Of a DNA stretch of 8,453 bases, positions 1 through 6,230 are shown piece after piece. Under the pieces are notes generated by a model. That model was not told the DNA's origin, ran no database searches, and saw only the letters and a program-made list of their open reading frames with translations. Origin of the DNA: Deltaproteobacteria bacterium (lineage in GTDB: Bacteria; Desulfobacterota; Binatia; DP-6); assembly GCA_005879205.1 (NCBI GenBank), contig VBLD01000242.1, positions 3,155 to 11,607 of the forward strand, given 5' to 3'. A program made the translations under genes and the position numbers. Position 1 is the first letter of the stretch, and every line of letters begins with the position of its first letter.

Positions 1-1
1 C

Positions 2-796
2 CGCGTCGGCGAGCTCGAGCTCTTCTACGACACGGATGGCGCGGGCGAGCCCGTCCTCCTGCTCATGGGGCTCGGTGGCGAGCACCATGCCTGGGACCTC
101 ATGCGCCCGGAGCTGGCCCGTCGCCACCGTCTCGTTCTCCTCGACAACCGCGACGCCGGCGCCAGCGACGAGGCGCGCGGCGCCTACGGCCTCGACGACA
201 TGGCGAGCGACGCGCTCGGCGTCATGGACGCGCTCGGGATCGACCGCTTCCACGTGGTCGGCGCCTCCATGGGCGGCGCGATCGCGCAGCGCCTCGCGCT
301 GCAAGCGCCCACCCGCGTGGCGACGCTCGTACTCTGCTCCACCTGGGGGCGAACCGATCCGATCCTGGCGACGATCCTCGAGAGCTGGCGCCTCATGGCC
401 GAGCGGCTCTCGCCCGAGGCGCTGCTCCGGGCGCAGACCCCGTGGGCATTCACCTACCGGTTCTTCCAGCATCCGTCGCCGGAGGTGCGGGCCTGGCAGG
501 AGGCGCTCGCCGCGCGCGGGGTCCTCAAATCAGTTCCCGCCTACCAGCGGCAGGTCGACGCGTGCCTCGCGCACGACGCGCTCGACCTCGTGCCGCTGCT
601 CCGGACGCCCGCGCTCGTGCTGGTGGGGGAGGACGACATCCTGACGCCGCCGCGCTACGGCCGGGCGCTCGCCGCGGCCCTCCCGGGCGGCGAGCCGATG
701 CTCGTGCCCGCGACCGGGCACGCGCTGTTTCTCGAGACCCCGAAGCTCTGCACGGAGCGGGTCCTTCGCTTCCTCGGGAAGCACCCGCTCGCCTGA
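2..796 (+). CDS. Alpha/beta hydrolase (5' end outside the window)
   Basis: A serine hydrolase of the alpha/beta fold, of the general esterase/lactonase/haloalkane-dehalogenase-like type; the substrate cannot be read from sequence. The reading frame is open from base 2, and the first visible residues (RVGELELFYDTDGAGEP) are the usual first beta strands, so only a few N-terminal residues are missing. The internal ATG at 65 is therefore not the real start. Seen: an oxyanion-side loop MGLGG in place of the common HG motif; LLDNRDAGAS, matching the family's DxRGxGxS; the nucleophile elbow GASMGG with Ser codon 266-268; GEDDILTPP with the likely catalytic Asp codon 635-637; and ATGHALFLE with His codon 719-721. 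The triad is complete and no signal peptide is seen in the visible part. The gene converges on the kinase gene with only 5 bases between the stops. Family is secure; function is open. Confidence 0.93.
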   Translation, partial: RVGELELFYDTDGAGEPVLLLMGLGGEHHAWDLMRPELARRHRLVLLDNRDAGASDEARGAYGLDDMASDALGVMDALGIDRFHVVGASMGGAIAQRLALQAPTRVATLVLCSTWGRTDPILATILESWRLMAERLSPEALLRAQTPWAFTYRFFQHPSPEVRAWQEALAARGVLKSVPAYQRQVDACLAHDALDLVPLLRTPALVLVGEDDILTPPRYGRALAAALPGGEPMLVPATGHALFLETPKLCTERVLRFLGKHPLA

Positions 797-801
797 CCCG
801 G

Positions 802-1761
802 CTATCCGGCGCGCGACAGCGCCCAGACGAGCAGGCCGTAGGCCGCGAGCGCGGCTCCGACGCCGAGCAGGGTGCGAAGCCAGCGCGGCACCTTCGGCTT
901 CGGCCGTTGGCGCGAGGCGCGACCCGTGACGACGACGCTCTCGGGGTGAGCCAGCGCCTCGCGCAGCTCGAGCGCGCTCTCGGGGCGGTTCCCGGGGTCG
1001 CGCTCGAGTGCGTGCAGCACGATCTCCTCGAGCGCAGGCGAGATCTCCGGCCGCAGTCGCCGCGGCGGCGTCGGGTCGTCCTGCAGCTTGGCGCGCATCG
1101 CGGCGTAGACGTTGTCACCCTGGAACGGCGGCTCGCCGGTCAGCATCTCGTAGAGGATGACGCCCAGGCTGTAGAGATCGCTGCGCGCGTCGCCCCGCTT
1201 GCCCTTCACCTGCTCGGGGGCCATGTAGTCCGGCGTCCCGACCGTCTGCGAGAGCCCGGCCCAGGTCATCTTCCGGAGCGTCGTGTCGAGCGCGATGCCG
1301 AAGTCGATGAGCTTCACGCGGCCGTCCGGGGTGACCATGATGTTCTCGGGCTTGAGGTCGCGGTGCACCACGCCGTGCTCGTGCAGATAGGAGAGCGCGT
1401 CGGCGATCTGGATGGCGAGCCCGACGGCGGTGTCGACCGGAAGACGCCGCTCGCGTCGCAGCCGGTCGCGCAGGAGCTCGCCGTCGACGTGCTCCATCGC
1501 GAGGTAGAGGCGGCTCTTTTGGTTCGGGCGGAAGACCTTGATCACCGCGGGATGGTCGAGCCGCTGGCCGATCTCCTCCTCGCGGCGGAAGCGCTCGTGG
1601 AAGACCATGTCGCTCGCGTACTGGAGGTGCGGCACCTTGAGGGCGACGACGTGCCCGTTCTCGAGGTCGCGCGCCCGGAAGATGGTGGCCATGCCGCTGC
1701 GCGCGATGACGTCGAGGAGCTGGTACTGGTCGACGGTCGCGCCGGCCGCGAGGTCTCCCAT
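802..1761 (-). CDS. Membrane-anchored Ser/Thr protein kinase (Hanks/PknB type)
   Basis: A 319-residue protein kinase that phosphorylates Ser/Thr on target proteins. Seen: VALK with the ATP-binding Lys42, an acidic alpha-C run at 61-63, HRDLKPEN with catalytic Asp135 and Asn140, DFG with Asp153, TPDYMAPE at 175-183 and SDLYSLG at 194-200. All core catalytic residues are therefore present. The glycine-rich loop is unusual: ARSGMA at 20-25 stands where the family has GRGGMG, so the three consensus glycines are Ala, Ser and Ala. A basic linker (about 281-293) leads to one hydrophobic helix (about 294-315) and four final residues, so the kinase domain should be cytoplasmic with a tail anchor and no extracellular sensor domain. 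The start ATG lies 55 bases after the phosphatase stop on the same strand, suggesting co-transcription; only a weak, distant Shine-Dalgarno-like AAGG precedes it. The phosphatase next door is its likely counter-enzyme; targets are unknown. Confidence 0.95.
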   Translation of the reverse strand: MGDLAAGATVDQYQLLDVIARSGMATIFRARDLENGHVVALKVPHLQYASDMVFHERFRREEEIGQRLDHPAVIKVFRPNQKSRLYLAMEHVDGELLRDRLRRERRLPVDTAVGLAIQIADALSYLHEHGVVHRDLKPENIMVTPDGRVKLIDFGIALDTTLRKMTWAGLSQTVGTPDYMAPEQVKGKRGDARSDLYSLGVILYEMLTGEPPFQGDNVYAAMRAKLQDDPTPPRRLRPEISPALEEIVLHALERDPGNRPESALELREALAHPESVVVTGRASRQRPKPKVPRWLRTLLGVGAALAAYGLLVWALSRAG

Positions 1762-1816
1762 CGGTGCGGGCGACCTTAGCGGTCGGCAGGTCGGGCCGGC
1801 AAGCGACCGGAAACGC

Positions 1817-2608
1817 TCAACGCCCGAACCGCCACCAGGGACGGGTCGCGGGCGCCGGACAGTCGATGATGGCGGCGACCTGCGCGCTCAGGTTGTCCTC
1901 GCCGCCTTCTTCGCGGGCGCGGCGGACGAGGGCGCGGCAGGCCGCCTCGGGCGGGTGGGCGGTGAGCAGCTCGCCGAGCTCCCCCTCGCCGACAGCGCCG
2001 TGGATGCCGTCGCTGCACTGGAGCACCACGTCGCCCGGCTTGACGTCCAGGGTGAGGACGTCGATGCCGACGATCAGCTCGGCGCCGAGGCAGCGCGTCA
2101 CCATGTGACGGCGCGGGTGGTTGCGCGCCTCCTCGGGCGAGAGGATGCCGTACTGCATCTGCTCCCAGACCCACGTGTGGTCCTTGGTGAGCTGCATCAG
2201 CTTCAGGTCGCGCAGCAGGAAGAGCCGGCAGTCGCCGACGTGGGCGGCGACCAGGGTCCCGCCGACGACGGCGCTCGCGGTGAGCGTCGTCGCCATGCGG
2301 CGGAGCTCGGGCACGGTGATGCCCTTCGTGTAGATCTCGAGGTTGGCCTCCTGGACCGCCCGCCGCAGGCGCTTCGCCACCGGCCAGCTCCCCGGCGCCC
2401 GGTCCATCTCGCGCGCCAGCACCTCGAGCGCGAGGTTGCTCGCGATCTCGCCGCCGGCATGGCCGCCCACTCCGTCGGCGACCGCGAAGACGAGACCGTC
2501 CTCGTGCGGCCAGTGGCCGACCGCGTCCTCGTTCTCGGCGCGGACGCAGCCGACGTCGGTCAGCTGGAAGAACTCGATCTCCGGCATGACGGCACGGGCC
2601 GGCGGCAT
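1817..2608 (-). CDS. PP2C-type (PPM family) Ser/Thr protein phosphatase
   Basis: A 263-residue metal-dependent phosphatase, close to the minimal PP2C length, that removes phosphate from Ser/Thr residues. Seen: TDVGCVRAENEDA (residues 17-29), ADGVGGHAGGE (44-54, metal ligand Asp45), AHVGDCRLFLLRD (122-134, where GDCR replaces the usual GDSR), LTKDHTW (140-146), CSDGIHG (198-204, metal ligand Asp200) and GGEDNLSA (235-242, metal ligand Asp238). The metal-binding set is complete, so it should be active. There is no signal peptide or membrane segment; the end is a short basic, Trp-rich tail (RPWWRFGR). The start could be Met1 or Met8 (ATG at 2585-2587). Met1 is preferred slightly because a GGTGG run lies just upstream. 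It sits between the permease (40-base gap) and the kinase (55-base gap) on the same strand. PP2C/kinase pairs normally work as opposing enzymes on shared substrates, often including the kinase itself. Confidence 0.96.
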   Translation of the reverse strand: MPPARAVMPEIEFFQLTDVGCVRAENEDAVGHWPHEDGLVFAVADGVGGHAGGEIASNLALEVLAREMDRAPGSWPVAKRLRRAVQEANLEIYTKGITVPELRRMATTLTASAVVGGTLVAAHVGDCRLFLLRDLKLMQLTKDHTWVWEQMQYGILSPEEARNHPRRHMVTRCLGAELIVGIDVLTLDVKPGDVVLQCSDGIHGAVGEGELGELLTAHPPEAACRALVRRAREEGGEDNLSAQVAAIIDCPAPATRPWWRFGR

Positions 2609-2648
2609 CGTGCCACCGGCCCGGACCTGCTGCGAGCAATCAGAGAAA

Positions 2649-3644
2649 CTACGCCAGCGACCGCGTCGCGGGAATCAGCTTGCGCCCGCTGCGCATGCCG
2701 CTGAACACCACGTAGAGCGCGCTCACCAGCGCCCAGGCGCCGGCGATCCCGAGGCAGATGTAGGCCTCGTGCTGCGAATCGGCGTTGCCGATCACGTAGA
2801 GGTAGAGGATCGCGCCCAGCATGGCGACGTTCATGAGCAGGCCGAGCCCCGGCACCAGGACGTGCTTCAGCACGCTGAAGTCCGGCCGCCCGGCGAAGGC
2901 GACGATGCACCACATGCAGGTGAGGCCGTAGAGGACGAAGGTGCCGAAGTTCGAGGCGAGGCCGATGCCCGTGAGGCCGACGACCGACTGCACGCCGACC
3001 GCCGCGATCAAGGTGGAGACCACCACCAGCACCCAGATCGCCCGGTGCGGGGTGGCGAAGCGGCCGTGCAGCGCGCCGAGGATCTCGGGCATCTCCTGGT
3101 CCTGGGCCATGGCGTAGCTGACGCGCACCGCGGTGTTCAGACAGCTGAGCGTCGTCCCGAGGATCGCGAGGCCGACGGTGATCGCGATCGAGATCATGAG
3201 GCCGAAGCCGATGCCGCCGAGCACGGCGTCGCCGACCCGGATCGCCATGTCGCCGATCGGTGCGCTCGAAGCCGCGGCCGCGGCCATGCCGGTCACCGCC
3301 GCCCCGGTGCTGTCGGTCCCGGCGAGCTTCTCGCTCACCATGAAGCCGGCGGCGAAGTACTCGAACAGGTAGGCGATGAGACCCTGGATGACGAGCGAGA
3401 GGATCACCGCCCGCGGGATGTTGCGGTGCGGGTCGACGGTCTCGGCGGCGAATGCGGTGCAGCTCTCGAAGCCGACGAGGATCAGGATGGCGATCGTCGA
3501 CTGGATGAGCACCCCCTGAACCGAGTGCGGCCGGATGACGTCCCACCCGCCCGAGAACGTCCACTGGCTGGCGTGCTCCGGGTTGGCGACGCGGTAGTAG
3601 ATGGCGAGCACGCTGAAGAGGACGAGCGTGCTCAGCTGGATCAC
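2649..3644 (-). CDS. C-terminal fragment of the APC permease (intact reading frame)
   Basis: The 331-codon second piece of the broken permease, which a gene caller would report alone from a GTG at 3642-3644. It holds TM5 to TM12, including the substrate-region motif VGFESCTAFAAETVDP and the TM8 region SCLNTAVRVSYAMAQDQEMP. It lacks TM1-4. TM1 supplies part of the substrate site in APC transporters, so the piece alone should not be a working carrier. I see no ribosome binding site that would favour the GTG as a genuine start. It is listed for coordinate matching and is not proposed as an independent gene. Confidence 0.5.
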   Translation of the reverse strand: MIQLSTLVLFSVLAIYYRVANPEHASQWTFSGGWDVIRPHSVQGVLIQSTIAILILVGFESCTAFAAETVDPHRNIPRAVILSLVIQGLIAYLFEYFAAGFMVSEKLAGTDSTGAAVTGMAAAAASSAPIGDMAIRVGDAVLGGIGFGLMISIAITVGLAILGTTLSCLNTAVRVSYAMAQDQEMPEILGALHGRFATPHRAIWVLVVVSTLIAAVGVQSVVGLTGIGLASNFGTFVLYGLTCMWCIVAFAGRPDFSVLKHVLVPGLGLLMNVAMLGAILYLYVIGNADSQHEAYICLGIAGAWALVSALYVVFSGMRSGRKLIPATRSLA

Positions 3645-3657
3645 GTTGATCGAGGGC
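3645..3657 (-). other. Frame junction/deletion scar in the permease gene
   Basis: On the minus strand the bases read GCC CTC G ATC AAC GTG: after Leu163 (3652-3654) one extra G at 3651 separates the N-terminal frame from the ATC-AAC-GTG (I-N-V) of the C-terminal frame. Upstream of this point only the N-terminal frame resembles a transporter, and downstream only the other. No homopolymer run is present, which makes simple slippage less obvious than a deletion. Confidence 0.75.
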
Positions 3658-4144
3658 CGCGAAGAAGCCCGAGAAGATGACCATCGACGTGACCGACATC
3701 GTGCCGCCGGTCAGCTGGCCGTACACGTAGGCGACCAGCGTGGCCATCATGGCGACCATGACGCCGGGATAGACCCAGTAGAAGAGGTGCGCCGCCCAGC
3801 CGGTCACGATCTTCGCGAGCCGGGCCCAGCGATGATGCTTGGTGTTCTCGCGGTCGAGGAAGGCCTTCTCGGCGAAGTAGTAGCAGCTCCCGAACCCGGC
3901 CTCGGGGTAGATGCGTGCGAGCTGCGCGTAGGAGATCGCGGTGAGGAACGCGAGGATCAGCGCGAAGCCGATCCCGGCCCAGATGTCGCTCGCGACCGAG
4001 CTGCCATCCGGCGCCGACGCGGCCGCCTGGAGCTGGTAGGTGATCCAGAGAAACGCGCCCGGCGCGATCAGCGCCATGGCGTTCACGGTGACGCCGGTGA
4101 GTCCGAGCGTCGGCTTGATGGACGGAGCTTCCTGAGGCATACGC

Positions 4145-4151
4145 CCTCCTT
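4145..4151 (-). promoter_or_regulatory. Ribosome binding site of the permease
   Basis: Minus-strand AAGGAGG followed by GCGT and then the ATG at 4138-4140. This is the strongest Shine-Dalgarno match at any start in the window. It selects the ATG at 4140 over the in-frame ATG at 4197. Confidence 0.85.
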
Positions 4152-4153
4152 TC

Positions 4154-4168
4154 CCCTGCCGCGCAGGG
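4154..4168. repeat. Short inverted repeat at the predicted permease transcription start
   Basis: A 15-base inverted repeat with 6-base perfect arms (CCCTGC/GCAGGG) and a 3-base centre. It lies between the sigma-54-like element and the ribosome binding site, over the expected start of transcription. It could be an operator or a small leader hairpin, or chance in GC-rich DNA. Confidence 0.35.
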
Positions 4169-4184
4169 AGCAACGGACATGCCA
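4169..4184 (-). promoter_or_regulatory. Putative sigma-54 (RpoN) -24/-12 promoter for the permease operon
   Basis: Minus-strand TGGCATG-N4-TTGCT matches the sigma-54 consensus TGGCACG-N4-TTGCW at every defined position but one (C to T in the -24 box). The invariant GG and GC doublets have the correct spacing. Transcription would start near 4158, giving a leader of about 19 bases that just includes the AAGGAGG ribosome binding site before the ATG at 4140. The arrangement fits a nitrogen-controlled amino acid transporter. Sigma-54 needs an activator, and no activator gene is in the window. Confidence 0.6.
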
Positions 4185-4245
4185 CGGGACCGGGCAAGAC
4201 GGCCCTCGCCCCGCGGGCGCGTGCCGCCTGCCAAAACGATCACGC

Positions 4246-4281
4246 TGCTCGTTCTCTGGGCGCAGGCCCAAAAAACGAGCA
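4246..4281. repeat. Nested inverted repeat between the synthetase and permease genes
   Basis: Outer arms TGCTCGTT/AACGAGCA (8 bases, perfect) enclose an inner hairpin TGGGC-GCAG-GCCCA, separated from the outer arms by a 3x3 internal loop. On the minus strand it follows the synthetase stop by about 15 bases and is trailed by a weak T run (ATCGTTTTGG), so it may act as a terminator. It also lies about 105 bases upstream of the predicted sigma-54 start site, a typical distance for an activator-binding site. The sequence does not decide between the two. Confidence 0.5.
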
Positions 4282-4295
4282 AGCAGCGGACCGGC

Positions 4296-6059
4296 TCAGA
4301 GTCTCCGGCGGCCGGCGGCGATCTCGTCGAGCCGCGCTGCCGTGAGCGGGACGTAGGTCCGCGCCGCGTCGTCGCGCACGAAGAGCGGATCGGCGACTCG
4401 GGTCGCATCGTACCCCTCGGCCGCGAGCGTCACCTTCCGATGCTTGAGCGTCCCGGTGACGTCCATCCGCGCGACGAGCCGCACGAAGGCCGGACGGGCG
4501 TAGGCGGGCAAGTGACGCTCCACGTGGGCGTAGAAGGCGGCCGCGTCGAAGCCGGCCCCGTCGCGCAACACGACCGCCGCCATGCCGGCGCGGCCGTCGG
4601 CTCCCGGCACGACGACGCCGTAGACGCTCGTCTCGCCCACGTCGGGCGCGGCGTTCAGGACGTCGGCCACCTCCTGCGTCGCGACGTTCTCGCCCTTCCA
4701 CCGGAAGGTGTCGCCGATGCGATCGACGAAGTAGTAGTAGCCCTCGGCGTCGCGGCGCAGAAGGTCTCCGGTCCGGAACCACGCGTCACCCGGCGCGAAG
4801 GCGTCCCGCACGAGCTTCTCCTCCGTCGCCTGCCGGTCGGTATAGCCGTCGTAGTCGACCGTCTGGCCGTGGCCGCCGACGCGTCCGAGCAGCTCGCCCG
4901 GCTCCCCGCCCGCGCAGGGAACGCAGCGGCCGTCGGGCCCGCGCACGAGCGCGCCCCGGGCGAGGTCGAAGCGGGCGAGCCGCACGTTGTCCTCGAGCAG
5001 CGGGTGGGGCTTGCCGACCGAGCCCACGCGCCCATCGGCGTTGTGGAGCGCCACGTTCCCCTCGGTCGCCCCGTACATCTCGATGATCCGCGCGATGCCG
5101 AAGCGCTCCTGGAAGGCCGTCCAGATGTCCGGGCGGAGACCCGCGCCGGCGGCCACCCGCAGGCGGTGGTCGCGGTCGCCAGGCGAGGGCGGCTGCATGC
5201 AGAGATAGCGGCAGAGCTCGCCGACGTAGACGAAGGCGACCGCCTGGTGGCGGCGCACGTCGTCGAGGAAGGCGTGGGCCGCGAAACGACGCCGCGAGGC
5301 GAACGTGCCGCCGACGCGGAAGGCGGGGGCGAAGCCGACGAAGAGGCTCTCGCCGTGGTAGAGGGGCAGGGGCGCGTAGATCGTCTCGCCGGCCTCGACG
5401 CCGAGGAGTGGGGCGAGCCCGAGCCCCGCCATCATGAAGCGGAGGTGGCGGATGATCGCCGGCTTCGGGTAGCCGGTCGTGCCCGAGGTGTAGATGTAGA
5501 GGAACACGTCCCCGCCGCGGACGGCGGGGACGTCCGGCTCGTCGACGTGGGCCGGCCCGTCGCGGAGGGGGCGCACGTCGGGCGGAAGAGGCGCGGCATC
5601 CGCCTCGGCGAGGAAGTGGACCGGGTGCGTTCCGTGCACGGTGGCGAGGCCGGCGAGCGCATCGGCGTCGCAGACGCCGACCGTGGCCCCGGAGGCCCGG
5701 AGCACGCTGGTCAGCCCCGCACCGCGGACGTGCGTGTTGATCAGAGCGCCGATGGCGCCGAGCTTGGCGACGGCCCCGAGCGTCGCCAGGAAGAGGGGGC
5801 TGTTCAGACAGAGGATCGCGACCGGCGTTCCCTTGGCCACCCCCGCGCGACGGAGCGCCGCTGCCACACGGTTCACCTCGTCGTTGTAGGCGCCGTAGGT
5901 GATCGATTCGCTCTCGAACGCCAGCGCCACGCGATCGGGAATCTCGGCGGCTTGTCGGCGCACCAGGGGGCCGAAGGTGTCCGTCGAGGCCTTGAGCTCG
6001 GCGACGAAGCTCCCGAGGTCCACCGGCGGGTACGTAGGACGAGGTCCGGCCGGTGGCAA
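4296..6059 (-). CDS. FATP-type long/very-long-chain acyl-CoA synthetase
   Basis: An ANL-superfamily enzyme (587 residues) that activates fatty acids with ATP and CoA, giving acyl-CoA, AMP and pyrophosphate. Seen: the ATP-binding P-loop YTSGTTGYPKP (190-200), YGATEGN (329-335), FRTGDLL (428-434), the signature DTFRWKGENVATQEV (450-464), VPGADGRAGMAA (484-495) and the C-terminal lysine region TGTLKHRK (535-542). DTFRWKGEN, YGATEGN and VPG-GRAGMAA are hallmarks of the fatty acid transport protein (FATP/SLC27, mycobacterial FadD6-like) branch rather than classic FadD. No clear transmembrane helix is seen. The start is unclear: an in-frame stop lies 18 codons upstream of 6059 and no ATG intervenes, so the choice is TTG at 6057-6059 or GTG at 6021-6023, neither with a good ribosome binding site. 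It is divergent from the small protein and acyl-CoA dehydrogenase genes, which supports a role in fatty acid degradation. Confidence 0.95.
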   Translation of the reverse strand: MPPAGPRPTYPPVDLGSFVAELKASTDTFGPLVRRQAAEIPDRVALAFESESITYGAYNDEVNRVAAALRRAGVAKGTPVAILCLNSPLFLATLGAVAKLGAIGALINTHVRGAGLTSVLRASGATVGVCDADALAGLATVHGTHPVHFLAEADAAPLPPDVRPLRDGPAHVDEPDVPAVRGGDVFLYIYTSGTTGYPKPAIIRHLRFMMAGLGLAPLLGVEAGETIYAPLPLYHGESLFVGFAPAFRVGGTFASRRRFAAHAFLDDVRRHQAVAFVYVGELCRYLCMQPPSPGDRDHRLRVAAGAGLRPDIWTAFQERFGIARIIEMYGATEGNVALHNADGRVGSVGKPHPLLEDNVRLARFDLARGALVRGPDGRCVPCAGGEPGELLGRVGGHGQTVDYDGYTDRQATEEKLVRDAFAPGDAWFRTGDLLRRDAEGYYYFVDRIGDTFRWKGENVATQEVADVLNAAPDVGETSVYGVVVPGADGRAGMAAVVLRDGAGFDAAAFYAHVERHLPAYARPAFVRLVARMDVTGTLKHRKVTLAAEGYDATRVADPLFVRDDAARTYVPLTAARLDEIAAGRRRL

Positions 6060-6136
6060 GTCGGAGCGGGCGGCGGCGATACGGAAATCGAGAAAACCGC
6101 GCGCATCTGCTCACTTGGCGTGTGTCGACGGGATGC

Positions 6137-6153
6137 CCTTTCGGGCCGAAAGG
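6137..6153. repeat. 17-base palindrome, candidate operator
   Basis: A perfect inverted repeat, CCTTTCGG-G-CCGAAAGG, with 8-base arms around one central base, in the shared upstream region of divergent genes. Size and symmetry fit a dimeric repressor site. A run of T (CTTTTTG) lies about 9 bases downstream on the plus strand, so a leader hairpin or terminator is an alternative reading. Confidence 0.5.
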
Positions 6154-6170
6154 CTCACCGGCTTTTTGTC

Positions 6171-6188
6171 CCGAAATCAGCACTTCGG
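6171..6188. repeat. Second, spaced CCGAA/TTCGG inverted repeat
   Basis: CCGAA-N8-TTCGG shares its half-site with the palindrome at 6137-6153, and its left arm extends to the same CCGAAA. The two centres are about 34 bases apart, so they may be two binding sites for the same protein. Confidence 0.35.
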
Positions 6189-6230
6189 ACGATTGTCACG
6201 GGGTTTCCCCGGGGACGAGTATCCCGACTC

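Larger units (their letters stand above)
2649..4140 (-). pseudogene. APC-family amino acid permease, frame broken near 3651
   Basis: An amino acid/polyamine/organocation family transporter of the inner membrane, split between two frames. The first 163 codons (4140 to 3652) give a short N-terminal tail, TM1 starting TVNAMALIAPGAFLWITYQL, TM2, TM3 and the beginning of TM4 (SVTSMVIFSGFFAAL). From base 3650 down, the next frame continues INVIQLSTLVLFSVLAIYY (TM5) and carries TM6 with the family motif GFESCTAFAAET followed by IPRAV, then TM7-12, stopping at 2649-2651. Together the parts make a 12-helix APC protein of about 497 residues. A simple one-base repair would fuse TM4 directly to TM5 with no cytoplasmic loop, so a deletion of more than one base is likely. 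The start at 4140 is backed by AAGGAGG 4 bases upstream. The substrate is not assignable. Either a true pseudogene or a sequencing/assembly error; phosphatase and kinase genes follow downstream. Confidence 0.85.
6060..6230. other. Divergent intergenic region of the fatty-acid locus
   Basis: These 171 bases separate the synthetase start (minus strand) from the small-protein start (plus strand), so they should carry promoters for both directions. Besides the two inverted repeats listed separately there is a GC hairpin, GGGG-TTT-CCCC, at 6200-6210. No confident sigma-70 -35/-10 pair was found by eye, and no coding sequence is supported. Confidence 0.6.

Noticed and set aside
65..796. Hydrolase starting at the ATG at base 65
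   Set aside because: The frame stays open to base 2 and the upstream residues form the expected first strands of the hydrolase fold, so 65 is an internal methionine.
790..815. Bidirectional terminator between the hydrolase and kinase genes
   Set aside because: Only 5 bases separate the stops and no hairpin with a T run is visible.
442..1779. Plus-strand open frame of 445 codons across the hydrolase end and the kinase gene
   Set aside because: Low-complexity translation and antisense to a kinase with complete motifs; a shadow frame.
4786..6183. Minus-strand open frame of 465 codons starting at an ATG upstream of the synthetase
   Set aside because: It runs in a different frame through the synthetase gene and is mostly Arg/Pro/Gly low complexity. 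The synthetase frame carries every conserved motif.
6166..6196. Sigma-70 promoter TTGTCC...GATTGT before the small-protein gene
   Set aside because: The boxes are poor and the 19-base spacing is too long; not distinguishable from chance.
6100..6230. Riboswitch-like leader (c-di-GMP type) in the divergent region
   Set aside because: The GCCC-GAAA-GGGC hairpin on the minus strand suggested a tetraloop structure, but the conserved core expected for known riboswitch classes could not be found.
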